From contig NZ_VLPS01000011.1 in NCBI RefSeq assembly GCF_007570865.1, forward strand, positions 62,001-126,000: a DNA stretch of 64,000 bases. Direction: 5' to 3'. The notes beneath the pieces are model-generated. The model was not told the DNA's origin. It saw only the letters and a list, made by a program, of their open reading frames with translations, and made no database searches. The position numbers were made by a program, and so were the translations under genes. Shown piece by piece: positions 1 through 9,119 of the stretch. Position 1 is the first letter of the stretch. Every line of letters starts with the position of its first letter. The stretch comes from Atlantibacter subterraneus. GTDB taxonomy: Bacteria > Pseudomonadota > Gammaproteobacteria > Enterobacterales > Enterobacteriaceae.

Positions 1-863
1 ACTTTGATGGATGCGGAAACAATCGCCGGTGCCAGCGAGTTGGAGAACAGATACGGACGGGAACGCTGGCGCAGCCACTCCACCACTTCTTTACGCGCTG
101 CGGTATAGCCGCCAGACGCGCCGCCCAGCGCTTTACCGAGCGTACCGGTAATGATATCCACGCGGCCCATTACCTCGCAGTATTCGTGGGTGCCGCGACC
201 GTTTGCGCCAACAAAGCCCACCGCGTGGGAATCATCGACCATCACCAGCGCATCGTATTTATCCGCCAGGTCGCACACGCCTTTCAGGTTGGCGATCACG
301 CCATCCATCGAGAACACGCCGTCGGTGGCGATCAGCACGTGACGCGCCCCCGCTTCACGCGCCTCTTTCAGACGCGCTTCCAGCTCCTGCATGTCGTTAT
401 TGGCATAGCGGAAACGCTTTGCTTTACACAGACGCACGCCGTCAATGATCGACGCATGGTTCAGCGCATCGGAAATAATGGCGTCTTCTGCGCCCAGCAG
501 GGTTTCGAACAACCCGCCGTTGGCGTCGAAGCAGGAAGAGTAGAGAATGGCGTCTTCCATGCCGAGGAATTCAGCCAGCTTTTGCTCCAGCTGCTTGTGC
601 GTGTCCTGGGTGCCGCAGATAAAGCGCACCGACGCCATACCGAAACCGTGGCTGTCCATGCCCTGTTTGGCGGCAGCGATCAGTTCGGGATGGTTAGCAA
701 GACCGAGGTAGTTATTGGCGCAGAAGTTGATAACGTGGCTACCGTCGGCGACGGTGATATCGGCCTGCTGAGCCGACGTGATAATACGCTCTTCTTTATA
801 CAACCCTTCCGCACGTGCGGTTTCCAGGTCGGCATTCAACTGTTGGTAAAAATCCCCTCGCAT
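1..863 (-). CDS. kbl: 2-amino-3-ketobutyrate CoA ligase, N-terminal part (runs off the left edge)
   Basis: PLP-dependent glycine C-acetyltransferase that cleaves 2-amino-3-ketobutyrate with CoA to glycine and acetyl-CoA in threonine degradation; cytosolic. Reading the minus strand from the ATG at 863 gives [20 protein letters not shown], almost identical to E. coli Kbl, and the open frame continues to base 1. About 287 of the usual ~398 residues are inside the window; the C-terminus lies to the left. The gene is divergent from hldD, as in E. coli. tdh would be expected just downstream but is outside the window. Confidence 0.95.
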   Translation of the reverse strand, partial: MRGDFYQQLNADLETARAEGLYKEERIITSAQQADITVADGSHVINFCANNYLGLANHPELIAAAKQGMDSHGFGMASVRFICGTQDTHKQLEQKLAEFLGMEDAILYSSCFDANGGLFETLLGAEDAIISDALNHASIIDGVRLCKAKRFRYANNDMQELEARLKEAREAGARHVLIATDGVFSMDGVIANLKGVCDLADKYDALVMVDDSHAVGFVGANGRGTHEYCEVMGRVDIITGTLGKALGGASGGYTAARKEVVEWLRQRSRPYLFSNSLAPAIVSASIK

Positions 864-1091
864 TGCAATTCTCCAGGCTGGGCAAATTTCGGCACATATT
901 ACCCAAACTAATCATTTGATACGAGATGACGATTGGCTGAATACGCGTTTTGCAGCATAAATCACGTCTGTGAAACAAACTTCGCGGACGGCCAAGAGGT
1001 CTAAAGCTGAAGGAGAGACGATGTGGTGATATGATTATCACCATTCGTGCCTGAGATAGTCTCATGGCCCCACTTTTTGAAGGTTATACGT
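864..1091. promoter_or_regulatory. kbl/hldD divergent intergenic region with a perfect inverted repeat
   Basis: This 228-bp spacer separates kbl (minus) from hldD (plus) and must hold both promoters. The clearest element is a perfect 8-bp inverted repeat with a 4-base spacer, TGGTGATA-TGAT-TATCACCA, at 1024-1043. It lies about 50 bases upstream of the hldD start. In E. coli hldD (rfaD/htrM) is a heat-shock gene, but I could not place a convincing sigma-32 promoter here. Whether the repeat is an operator or an mRNA hairpin is open. Confidence 0.4.
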
Positions 1092-2024
1092 ATGATCATT
1101 GTTACCGGCGGCGCTGGATTTATCGGCAGCAACATTGTTAAGGCGTTGAACGACAAGGGCATCACCGACATTCTGGTGGTCGATAACCTTAAAGACGGCA
1201 CCAAATTCGTTAACCTGGTTGACCTGACCATCGCCGATTACATGGATAAAGAAGACTTCCTTATCCAGATTATGGCGGGTGAAGAGTTTGGCGATATCGA
1301 GGCGATTTTCCACGAAGGCGCCTGCTCTTCCACCACCGAGTGGGACGGCAAGTACATGATGGATAACAACTATCAGTACTCCAAAGAAGTGCTGCACTAC
1401 TGCCTGGAGCGCGAAATCCCGTTCCTGTACGCCTCTTCTGCCGCCACTTACGGCGGACGCACCTCCGACTTTATTGAGTCCCGCGAATACGAGAAGCCGC
1501 TGAACGTTTACGGCTACTCCAAATTCCTGTTCGACGAATACGTGCGCCAGATCCTGCCGGAAGCCAACTCGCAAATCGTCGGGTTCCGCTACTTCAATGT
1601 CTACGGACCGCGTGAAGGCCACAAAGGCAGCATGGCGAGCGTGGCGTTCCATCTGAACACCCAGTTGAATAACGGCGAGAGCCCGAAACTGTTTGAAGGC
1701 AGCGACGGCTTTAAGCGCGATTTCGTCTACGTGGGCGACGTGGCGGCGGTCAATCTGTGGTTCTGGGAAAACGGCGTATCCGGGATTTTCAACCTCGGCA
1801 CGGGCCGTGCGGAATCCTTCCAGGCCGTGGCCGATGCTGCGCTGGCATACCACCAGAAAGGCAGCCTCGAATACATCCCATTCCCGGAAAAACTGAAAGG
1901 CCGCTATCAGGCGTTTACTCAGGCAGATTTAACTAATCTGCGCGCCGCTGGCTACGATAAGCCGTTCAAGACCGTCGCCGAAGGCGTGGCGGAATATATG
2001 GCCTGGCTGAACCGCGACGCGTAA
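1092..2024 (+). CDS. hldD: ADP-L-glycero-D-manno-heptose 6-epimerase
   Basis: Converts ADP-D-glycero-D-manno-heptose to the L-glycero form, the donor for heptosyltransferases WaaC and WaaF; cytosolic, NADP-dependent short-chain dehydrogenase/epimerase fold. The protein has 310 residues, the same as E. coli HldD, and opens with the Rossmann motif GGAGFIGSN at residues 6-14. The active-site Tyr-x3-Lys reads YGYSK near residue 140. I chose the ATG at 1092 because it places the nucleotide-binding motif at the very N-terminus; an ATG at 1047 would add 15 unrelated residues. It heads the hldD-waaF-waaC-waaQ-wabG run, with 9 bases to waaF. Confidence 0.97.
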   Translation: MIIVTGGAGFIGSNIVKALNDKGITDILVVDNLKDGTKFVNLVDLTIADYMDKEDFLIQIMAGEEFGDIEAIFHEGACSSTTEWDGKYMMDNNYQYSKEVLHYCLEREIPFLYASSAATYGGRTSDFIESREYEKPLNVYGYSKFLFDEYVRQILPEANSQIVGFRYFNVYGPREGHKGSMASVAFHLNTQLNNGESPKLFEGSDGFKRDFVYVGDVAAVNLWFWENGVSGIFNLGTGRAESFQAVADAALAYHQKGSLEYIPFPEKLKGRYQAFTQADLTNLRAAGYDKPFKTVAEGVAEYMAWLNRDA

Positions 2025-2033
2025 GTTGCCCGT

Positions 2034-3080
2034 ATGAAAATATTGGTGATCGGTCCGTCCTGGGTGGGCGACATGATGATGTCGCAAAGTCTTTATCGCA
2101 CGCTCAAGGCACGCTATCCCGAGGCAATTATCGACGTAATGGCCCCCGCGTGGTGCCGTCCGCTGTTATCGCGGATGCCGGAGGTCAACGAGGCGATCCC
2201 CATGCCGCTTGGCCATGGGGCGCTGGAAATTGGCGAACGCCGCAAACTGGGCCTTAGCCTGCGCGATCGCCGCTACGACCGCGCCTACGTGCTGCCAAAC
2301 TCGTTCAAATCCGCATTAGTGCCCTTCTTCGCTAATATTCCTCAGCGCACCGGCTGGCGTGGCGAGATGCGTTACGGCCTGCTGAACGATGCGCGCGTGC
2401 TGGATAAGGCCGCCTGGCCGCTGATGGTCGAGCGCTATGTGGCGCTGGCCTATGACAAAAGCGTGATGCAGTCGGCGCGTGACTTGCCGCAACCGCTGCT
2501 GTGGCCGCGTTTACAGGTGAGCGAAGCGGAAAAACAGCAGATGCGCGCCACATTCAGGTTCTCCGATGAACGGCCCGTGATTGGCTTTTGCCCCGGCGCG
2601 GAATTTGGCCCGGCGAAGCGCTGGCCGCATTATCACTACGCCGGGCTGGCGGAAAAACTGATCGCCCAGGGCTATCAAATCGCGCTGTTCGGTTCCGCGA
2701 AAGATAACGATGCAGGCAACCAGATCATCGCAGCGCTGCCGGAAGCACAGCAGCCGTGGTGCCGCAATCTGGCCGGGGAAACCGCGCTGGAGCAAGCGGT
2801 GGTGCTGATTGCCGCCTGTGAGGCCGTGGTATCTAATGACTCGGGTTTGATGCACATCGCTGCGGCGTTGGATCGCCCGCTGGTGGCGCTGTATGGCCCG
2901 AGCAGCCCTGACTTCACGCCGCCGCTGTCCCATAAAGCGCGCGTGATCCGTCTGATTACCGGTTACCACAAGGTACGTAAGGGCGAGGGTGAACAAGGCT
3001 ATCATCAAAGTCTCATCGATATTACCCCTGAGCGGGTAAACGATGAGTTATCCAGCCTGTTGGCTAATCAGGAAAATTAA
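2034..3080 (+). CDS. waaF: ADP-heptose:LPS heptosyltransferase II
   Basis: Adds the second L,D-heptose of the inner core to heptose I on the cytoplasmic face of the inner membrane. GT9 family, 348 residues as in E. coli. The N-terminal block IGPSWVGDMMMSQ (residues 6-18) holds the conserved Asp13, and the C-terminal block SNDSGLMHIAAAL followed by YGPSSP is the ADP-heptose-binding signature. waaC starts two bases after the stop codon, so the two are translationally close. No unusual features. Confidence 0.97.
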   Translation: MKILVIGPSWVGDMMMSQSLYRTLKARYPEAIIDVMAPAWCRPLLSRMPEVNEAIPMPLGHGALEIGERRKLGLSLRDRRYDRAYVLPNSFKSALVPFFANIPQRTGWRGEMRYGLLNDARVLDKAAWPLMVERYVALAYDKSVMQSARDLPQPLLWPRLQVSEAEKQQMRATFRFSDERPVIGFCPGAEFGPAKRWPHYHYAGLAEKLIAQGYQIALFGSAKDNDAGNQIIAALPEAQQPWCRNLAGETALEQAVVLIAACEAVVSNDSGLMHIAAALDRPLVALYGPSSPDFTPPLSHKARVIRLITGYHKVRKGEGEQGYHQSLIDITPERVNDELSSLLANQEN

Positions 3081-3082
3081 CC

Positions 3083-4081
3083 ATGCGGGTGTTGATTGTT
3101 AAAACCTCTTCGATGGGGGATGTGCTGCATACTCTCCCGGCCCTGACCGACGCCATGCAGGCCATCCCGGGGATCCGGTTCGACTGGGTCGTTGAGGAGG
3201 GATTCGTGCAGATCCCGGGTTGGCATCCTGCTGTCGATCGCGTCATTCCCGTGGCGATCCGCCGCTGGCGTAAAGCCTGGTTCTCATCCGATATCCGGGC
3301 AGAAAGAGAGACGTTTCGCAAACTTCTCACCGCCGTTCGCTATGACGCGGTGATCGATGCCCAGGGTCTGGTAAAAAGCGCTGCGCTGGTTACCCGTCTG
3401 GCGCAGGGCATAAAGCATGGAATGGACTGGAACAGCGCGCGCGAACCCCTGGCGTCGCTGTTTTATAACCGCCGTCACGCTGTCGCTAAACAGCAGCACG
3501 CCGTTGAGCGTACCCGGGAATTGTTTGCGAAGAGTCTGGGCTATACCCGCCCCTCCCAAACCGGCGACTACGCCATTGCCCAACATTTTCTGGCCGATAC
3601 GCAAAATCAGCCGCCGTATCTGGTGTTTCTTCACGCGACAACCCGCGATGATAAACACTGGCCGGAAGCCCAGTGGCGCGAGTTAATCCATCTGATGGCG
3701 GGAACCGGGCTAAAAATCAAATTGCCCTGGGGCGCGCCGCACGAAGAAGCCCGCGCCTTGCGTCTCGCGGAAGCCTTCGACAATGTTGAAGTCTTGCCGC
3801 GGCTCAGCCTTGAGCAAGTGGCTAACGTTCTGGCAGGTGCCAGCGGCGTGGTGTCCGTGGATACCGGTTTAAGCCATCTCACCGCGGCGCTGGATCGGCC
3901 CAATATCACCCTGTACGGGCCCACCGATCCGGGTTTGATCGGCGGTTATGGCAAAAACCAGTTTATCTGCCGGCCGGTAGATTCCAGCTCGCTGGCCGCG
4001 CTGGCCGCCGCTGATGTCTTTGCAAAATTGCGTCCATTAATCGATGGGGTTGCGCCCGCGTCTGAGAACTCACATGTCTGA
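3083..4081 (+). CDS. waaC: ADP-heptose:LPS heptosyltransferase I
   Basis: Transfers the first L,D-heptose to Kdo2-lipid A. GT9 fold; the N-terminus VKTSSMGDVLHTLPAL carries catalytic Asp13, and SVDTGLSHLTAALDRP plus LYGPTDP form the C-terminal donor site. At 332 residues it is slightly longer than E. coli WaaC (319) because of a C-terminal extension. The last eight bases overlap the start of waaQ (ATGTCTGA), so waaQ translation is probably coupled to it. Confidence 0.96.
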   Translation: MRVLIVKTSSMGDVLHTLPALTDAMQAIPGIRFDWVVEEGFVQIPGWHPAVDRVIPVAIRRWRKAWFSSDIRAERETFRKLLTAVRYDAVIDAQGLVKSAALVTRLAQGIKHGMDWNSAREPLASLFYNRRHAVAKQQHAVERTRELFAKSLGYTRPSQTGDYAIAQHFLADTQNQPPYLVFLHATTRDDKHWPEAQWRELIHLMAGTGLKIKLPWGAPHEEARALRLAEAFDNVEVLPRLSLEQVANVLAGASGVVSVDTGLSHLTAALDRPNITLYGPTDPGLIGGYGKNQFICRPVDSSSLAALAAADVFAKLRPLIDGVAPASENSHV

Positions 4082-5177
4082 ATTTTTTACGCCTGACAAA
4101 CCGCCCAGACGGGTTTTAATCATCAAGCTCCGTCACCATGGCGATGTGTTACTGACCTCGCCCTGCTTTACGGTGTTTAAGCACGCGTACCCGGATGCAG
4201 AGATTGACGCGCTGGTGTATGACGATACCCAGTCGATGCTGACCAGCCATCCCTGCATTAGCCAGGTACACACCATCGGCAGAAACTGGCGTAAGCAGAA
4301 TGCGTTCGCCCAGTTGCGGCTCTATTACGCCTTGTATAAAACCCTCAAGGCGCGCCGCTACGATGTGCTGATTAATCTGACCGAACACTGGCATGGCGCA
4401 CGGCTGGCCCGTTTGCTGAAGCCCCGCGTTTCGGTCGGCTTTCGCCCTGATAAGCGCGGCGGCTTTGCCCGTAAACGCTGGATTAAATCCTTTACCACGT
4501 TGTACCCGGCGATTCAGGACAACACCCGCCATATGGTGGAGGTTAATCTGGATGCGCTCAGGCGCATTGGGATCCATCCGGCCTCAGTTGAAGATAAAAG
4601 AACCCTGTTTATCCCCGGCGACGAGGCGGAGCAATTTATTGCCCAGCGGCTGGCAGATTTAGGCGTTGCGCCTGGCAGCTATATCCTGGTACACCCCACT
4701 TCGCGCTGGATGTTTAAATCCTGGAGTATCCCAAGGCTGGCTGAGACCATCGATACGCTGGCGCAGCGCGGTTTGCCGATTATTCTCTCCGCTGCGCCTT
4801 CCCGTGAAGAAACCGACTATATGGATAAGCTGCGCGCCGCCCTTACCCAGCCGGTCTGTGACCTTAGCGGCCAGTTGAACCTGAAGCAGCTAGGTGCGTT
4901 AATGCGAAACGCCCGGGTTTATTTTGGCGTGGACTCAATGCCGATGCATCTGGCCAGCGCCGTCGGCACGCCAACCGTCGCGATTTTCGGCCCAACGGGA
5001 TCGATCAAATGGGCACCCTGGGGCGTACCCCATCGCGTAATACGCGGCGGCTTTACCTGTGAGCCGTGCGGTAAAGACGGCTGCGGCGGCAGCCAGATAT
5101 CCGACTGCATCATGTCGATTACCCCGCAACAGGTGTTAAGCGCCATTGATACCATGCTGCTGGAAAACCCCTCATGA
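4074..5177 (+). CDS. waaQ: LPS core heptosyltransferase III (WaaQ-type)
   Basis: GT9 heptosyltransferase expected to add the branching heptose III to heptose II. Length is 367 residues. The N-terminal motif LIIKLRHHGDVLLTSP places the conserved Asp at residue 24, and FGVDSMPMHLASAVGTP plus IFGPTG form the donor-binding block. A Cys-rich stretch near the C-terminus (CEPCGKDGCGG) is typical of WaaQ rather than WaaC/F. The ATG at 4074 overlaps the waaC stop, and the stop codon overlaps the next start (ATGA at 5174). Confidence 0.93.
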   Translation: MSEFFTPDKPPRRVLIIKLRHHGDVLLTSPCFTVFKHAYPDAEIDALVYDDTQSMLTSHPCISQVHTIGRNWRKQNAFAQLRLYYALYKTLKARRYDVLINLTEHWHGARLARLLKPRVSVGFRPDKRGGFARKRWIKSFTTLYPAIQDNTRHMVEVNLDALRRIGIHPASVEDKRTLFIPGDEAEQFIAQRLADLGVAPGSYILVHPTSRWMFKSWSIPRLAETIDTLAQRGLPIILSAAPSREETDYMDKLRAALTQPVCDLSGQLNLKQLGALMRNARVYFGVDSMPMHLASAVGTPTVAIFGPTGSIKWAPWGVPHRVIRGGFTCEPCGKDGCGGSQISDCIMSITPQQVLSAIDTMLLENPS

Positions 5178-6286
5178 AACTCGCCATTGTTCGCCAGACT
5201 TACAATCCCAACGGCGGGGCCGAGCGTTTTGTATCCAGAGCGCTAAACGTGCTGGCGCAGGACCGCGAACTGGACGTCACGCTGATTGCCCGCCAGTGGG
5301 AAAATGCCGCTGGCTGGCATACCCTGACCGTTAACCCGCCGTTTCGCAACCGGCAGGCCAGAGAAGCCGGTTTCGCACAAGAAGCGGCACGTCATTTTTC
5401 CGCATTCGATCTGGTGCAATCTCATGAACGCATTCCCGGCGCATCGGTTTTCCGCGCCGGAGACGGCGTACATGCGACATGGCTTGAGCAGTACAACCGG
5501 ATCCTGTCGCCCCTAAAACGTTGGGCGCAATCGTTCAGTGCTTATCACCGCTACATTTTGCAGGCTGAACGCGACATGTTTACTCATCCGGCGTTACGTA
5601 ACGTGATTTGTAACTCGGCAATGGTGCGGGACGATATCGCCCGGCGCTTTGGGCTGGGGCCGGAAAAACTCACGGTGATTTATAACGGCGTTGATACCTC
5701 GGTATTTCATCCTTCGGTACGCGAAAATAATTTGCGGGATACGCTGGGTATTCCGCAAAACGCGCCGGTGCTGGCGTATGTGGGGTCCGGTTTTACCCGT
5801 AAAGGCGTCTCGGTCGCGTTGAATGCGGTGGCTGCCCATCCTGACGTCTGGCTATTGATTGCCGGACGGGATAAACAGGCCCGTAAATTTATCGCCCAGG
5901 CTGAACGGCTGGGTATTGCCGGACGGGTTAAGTTCCTCGGTCCCGTGGACAATATCCTCCAGGTCTACGGCACCGCTGATGCCTTGATCCTACCGACGCT
6001 TTACGACCCTTTTCCTAATGTCTGCGTTGAAGCGCTGGCCTGCGGGCTGCCACTGATGACCAGCCATCAGTGCGGCGCAGCGGAATGGATAAAAGAAGGT
6101 GAAAACGGCTGGGTGCGCGATGCCCTGGATGTGGCAGGCTATCAGCAAGCCATTAGCCAATGGCTTGCCGGACGAGTGGCAGGTCAGGACTACGCGGCCA
6201 ACGCGCGCCGAACCGCCGAACCTTATACGCTTGAGCGCATGGCATCAGAACTCCAGTCGCTTTATCGCAACTTGCTGGGCAGTTAA
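5174..6286 (+). CDS. wabG: GT4 core glycosyltransferase, WabG-like
   Basis: GT4 retaining glycosyltransferase of 370 residues. The N-terminal motif VRQTYNPNGGAERFVSRAL and the block QSHERIPGASVFRAGDGVH resemble Klebsiella WabG, which adds galacturonic acid to heptose II, more than E. coli WaaG, a glucosyltransferase for the same acceptor. The donor-site EX7E motif lies near the C-terminus (NVCVEALACGLPLMTS). The start overlaps the waaQ stop by four bases, and the stop overlaps the convergent neighbouring gene by four. The family call is secure; the sugar (GalA or Glc) is inferred by resemblance only. Confidence 0.85.
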   Translation: MKLAIVRQTYNPNGGAERFVSRALNVLAQDRELDVTLIARQWENAAGWHTLTVNPPFRNRQAREAGFAQEAARHFSAFDLVQSHERIPGASVFRAGDGVHATWLEQYNRILSPLKRWAQSFSAYHRYILQAERDMFTHPALRNVICNSAMVRDDIARRFGLGPEKLTVIYNGVDTSVFHPSVRENNLRDTLGIPQNAPVLAYVGSGFTRKGVSVALNAVAAHPDVWLLIAGRDKQARKFIAQAERLGIAGRVKFLGPVDNILQVYGTADALILPTLYDPFPNVCVEALACGLPLMTSHQCGAAEWIKEGENGWVRDALDVAGYQQAISQWLAGRVAGQDYAANARRTAEPYTLERMASELQSLYRNLLGS

Positions 6287-7392
6287 CGCCCGGCCTGCTC
6301 CACAGCGCGGGTAAATACCCGTTCCATATCACGCAGCATACATTCGCGGGTAAAATGGCTGTTCAGGTAATCGTAACCCTGCTGCGCCAGGCGCTCACGC
6401 AAAGCCTCATCCTGCCAGAGCGTCAAAATCGCGTTTTTCAGGGCAACCGCGTCCTGCTGGGCCACCAGCAAACCGGTTTTCCCGTCGATAACCGCATCGC
6501 CTGTTCCTCCCGCGTCGGTGGCAATAGTGGCGATCCTTGATGCCAAAGACTGCAACACGCCTTGCGGCACGCCTTCCATATCATGAGAGGGACTAAGCGC
6601 GATATCAAAGGCCGGGAACCACGCCTGCGGATCGCTGCGATGCCCAGCCATCACGACGCGGTCCTGAAGGCCCAGGGTCAGGATTTCCTGCTCCAGCGTG
6701 GCGCGATGCGGCCCTTCGCCGACAATAGCAAGTTTAATCTGTGGCATATCAATTGCCGCCAGCGCTTTCAATAAAACGCTATGGCCTTTATTAGGCCGCA
6801 GATGCGAAACCACGCCCAGCCAGAAGTCGTGCTGGCTGAGGCCGCAGTGCGCTCGCGCTGCCTGTTTATCACCAGGCTTAAACCGTGCGGTATCGACACC
6901 GCTGGGGACTGACGTACTGTGATCCAACGGAACGCCAATCTCGACCAGTTGATGGCGGAGCGCCTCACCCGTAGTCACCACATGGGCGCAGGCTTTGGCA
7001 AATAGCCAACGTGTGGTGCGATTATTGCGCGGCTTGCCGGAAGCGTGACGCGTACGCACCAGCGGCGGCGGGTTTTTGAGCGTCAGGGCTGCCAGTGCCA
7101 CTAACCAGGTATCGGCAGAGTTATGGCTGTTCACGACATCCACATCGTGGCTGGCCAGCCAGCGGCGAAGTTGTAACAAATTGCTCAAATTTTTACGTCG
7201 TAACGGTAGATTCACCACCGTTAAACCCGCCTCGCGCGCAAGGGTATTTAACGGCGCTTCCTCAGGACAAAGGATCGTTACGGTGTGGCCGCGCTGTAGC
7301 ATGCCCAGGGACTCATTGATAATACGCAGCGGCTGACCGCCTTTCCCGCCATCCGCTTCGGTGTGAACAATATGCATAAGATTCCTGTTCAT
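6283..7392 (-). CDS. GT4 glycosyltransferase of LPS core synthesis, reverse oriented
   Basis: A 369-residue GT4 family enzyme with N-terminal MHIVHTEADGGKGGQPLRI (glycine-rich acceptor loop) and a C-terminal nucleotide-sugar block EGVPQGVLQSLASR with the two Glu of the EX7E motif; the first replaces the common PxxxE context. It is the only minus-strand gene in the waa cluster, sits between wabG and waaL, and converges on wabG with a four-base overlap of stop regions. By position it is a core-extending transferase. Donor and acceptor cannot be read from the sequence. Its promoter must lie in the 195 bases shared with waaL. Confidence 0.85.
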   Translation of the reverse strand: MNRNLMHIVHTEADGGKGGQPLRIINESLGMLQRGHTVTILCPEEAPLNTLAREAGLTVVNLPLRRKNLSNLLQLRRWLASHDVDVVNSHNSADTWLVALAALTLKNPPPLVRTRHASGKPRNNRTTRWLFAKACAHVVTTGEALRHQLVEIGVPLDHSTSVPSGVDTARFKPGDKQAARAHCGLSQHDFWLGVVSHLRPNKGHSVLLKALAAIDMPQIKLAIVGEGPHRATLEQEILTLGLQDRVVMAGHRSDPQAWFPAFDIALSPSHDMEGVPQGVLQSLASRIATIATDAGGTGDAVIDGKTGLLVAQQDAVALKNAILTLWQDEALRERLAQQGYDYLNSHFTRECMLRDMERVFTRAVEQAGR

Positions 7393-7587
7393 GATAGTTC
7401 GCCAACGTTTTGCGAATTATACCGATGAGATAAGCCGCGTTAATAAATTTTATCCTTCTGTAGCTGGGGTAACTATGGTAATTTGCCTCGCGTTTTTGCG
7501 GTTATTCCAGGGGAAAAATTGATATTTCTCATGCAAAATGCAGGAAATGTTCCCCTTACCCTTAGCTTTTAACTTGCTGTTATAACT
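7393..7587. promoter_or_regulatory. Divergent intergenic region between the reverse GT4 gene and waaL
   Basis: This AT-rich 195-bp spacer must contain start sites in both directions. I searched it for the ops (GGCGGTAGCG) element that recruits RfaH at E. coli waaQ and did not find it. No strong palindrome is visible. Confidence 0.4.
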
Positions 7588-8961
7588 ATGCTTAAATCCC
7601 GTAACGTCTTCACTGGGTCGCTAGTGGTTTTCATATTAGCGCTCTGTTTTGTTTGGCCTATTCCCAACGGCTCCTTGCCTTTCCATCGCAACGGATTGAT
7701 TTATCCGGTGATTGTGTTTGCGCTCGGCCTTTTCTTTACGTCTCCCACGGCGCGCCAGCATCTGAATACGCAGCAAGTTAAGCCCATTGTGCTGTTTCTT
7801 TGGGCGTTAACTTTTTTCATTTTACTTAACGGGCTGATCGTTGCGCCTGATATCAAAGAAATGGTCAGCACCTGGGACGGCCAGTGGGTACGCCCGGTAT
7901 TGCTGTTCTGCGCGGGCATCGTCCTGGTTGCCGCTATCCAGGCGCAGTTTTCCTCTCTTAACGCCAACAAACTGTTTACGCTGATCATCCTGTTTTTTTG
8001 GGGCGTTATTTGCATTCATTTGCTGGATACCGTGTGGCTTTACTGGCGTGACGGCGTCATTCACTGGGGTGAAACGCGCATTGTGTTTAACCGCACCCGA
8101 ATGAGCTTCCAGATCAATATGATCACCGGCTTCCTGATCGCGGAACTGCTTGCCCGGGCATTGATTCATAAACGCTTTTTGCTGCTAAAAACCTCGTTCC
8201 TGATTGTGATGCTGGTGGCGAACCTGATTTGTACCGCGCTGGTAGATACGCGCTGGGGAACCATTGGCCTGGTAGGCAGCTTGTTTTCAACCTTTTTGCT
8301 GCTGAGCCTGCACAAAATGCGTCGCGGCAACATCATGAAAATTGGCGCGATTTTTATCGCTCTCGCTTTAGCTGCAGCGGCTATCGCCTACACCTCATGG
8401 AAAACCGATCCGCGCTGGCAGGCGCTGGAAAGCGACGCCATCGCGGGCTGGAACGCGCCTTTCACCAGCTTCTGCTACAACAAAACCGATGGTTCCATTC
8501 CGCGTAATGAAGACGGTCTGCCGATCAACCATTCCAACGGTTGCCGTGCCAGCTTCTTCCATCAGGGCTGGAAACTGGTGAGCGAGCACCCCTTCGGCAT
8601 CGGGCCGCGTAAAGAAGCATTCCGTGAAATTCTGCGTAATGACCTGAACGATCCGCGCATTAATATTCCGCACAGCCATTACGGTTTAATCGAGTTTGGC
8701 TTGCAGAACGGGATTGTCGGCATCGCCGGGTGGCTGGTACTGCTGCTGATGTGCTGGTACACCGGCTGGAAGCAGTATCGCCATGGAAACATGATGGCAG
8801 GCCTGTTCCTGCTGCTGTTTACCATCGGCTTCTTCTCACGCACCCTGGTCGATCACAATTTAAAAGACCATTACCTCGAACAATACATGTTGCTGACTGG
8901 CCTGCTGGTTGGGATTTGCGCGACGCGCAACCGGGAATCGTTACCGCCCCCGCAACGTTAA
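7588..8961 (+). CDS. waaL: O-antigen ligase WaaL (Wzy_C family)
   Basis: Inner-membrane GT-C enzyme that joins undecaprenyl-linked O-antigen to the lipid A core on the periplasmic side. The 457-residue protein has about eleven or twelve hydrophobic segments and one large periplasmic loop around residues 270-370. That loop carries conserved Arg/His positions: residue context GIGPRKEAF, then HSHYGLIEFGLQNGIVG, the Wzy_C/WaaL signature. Sequence variation is normal in this family, so the call rests on topology, signature and place between core transferases. A 9-bp inverted repeat lies just downstream. Confidence 0.9.
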   Translation: MLKSRNVFTGSLVVFILALCFVWPIPNGSLPFHRNGLIYPVIVFALGLFFTSPTARQHLNTQQVKPIVLFLWALTFFILLNGLIVAPDIKEMVSTWDGQWVRPVLLFCAGIVLVAAIQAQFSSLNANKLFTLIILFFWGVICIHLLDTVWLYWRDGVIHWGETRIVFNRTRMSFQINMITGFLIAELLARALIHKRFLLLKTSFLIVMLVANLICTALVDTRWGTIGLVGSLFSTFLLLSLHKMRRGNIMKIGAIFIALALAAAAIAYTSWKTDPRWQALESDAIAGWNAPFTSFCYNKTDGSIPRNEDGLPINHSNGCRASFFHQGWKLVSEHPFGIGPRKEAFREILRNDLNDPRINIPHSHYGLIEFGLQNGIVGIAGWLVLLLMCWYTGWKQYRHGNMMAGLFLLLFTIGFFSRTLVDHNLKDHYLEQYMLLTGLLVGICATRNRESLPPPQR

Positions 8962-9119
8962 GGCTCACGCGCCAGTGGTTTTCTTTATTAACTCATAGAT
9001 AATAGAGCCCCACTGGCGTCTGCACGGGTCTGGCGAACGTTTTAACCCGTTCGTTGTCGAAATGCCATTCCGCCGGACCTCATTCACACAGCGAATCCCC
9101 CGGCAATCACGGAGCAAGC
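8962..9119 (+). terminator. Inverted repeat between waaL and the GT2 gene
   Basis: CGCCAGTGG at 8970-8978 pairs with CCACTGGCG at 9010-9018 across a 31-base AT-rich loop. No T-run follows directly, so it is a weak terminator or processing hairpin at best. The rest of this 158-base spacer holds the ribosome binding site (GAGCAAGC) of the next gene. Confidence 0.35.

Noticed and set aside
186-911. A 241-codon plus-strand frame over kbl
   Set aside because: The minus strand encodes Kbl with clear homology; this is its shadow.
1062-1853. A 263-codon frame antisense to hldD
   Set aside because: hldD is full length and highly conserved; the reverse frame has no domain.
4074-4081. waaC/waaQ overlap as a possible frameshift fusion
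   Set aside because: Both proteins have their own N-terminal GD motif and C-terminal donor site; the eight-base overlap is ordinary translational coupling.
7393-7587. JUMPstart/ops element for RfaH before waaL
   Set aside because: The GGCGGTAGCG core is not present in this spacer or upstream of hldD.
8970-9018. Inverted repeat after waaL as an insertion-element end
   Set aside because: The 9-bp arms are short, no transposase or target duplication is present, and a transcript hairpin explains them.
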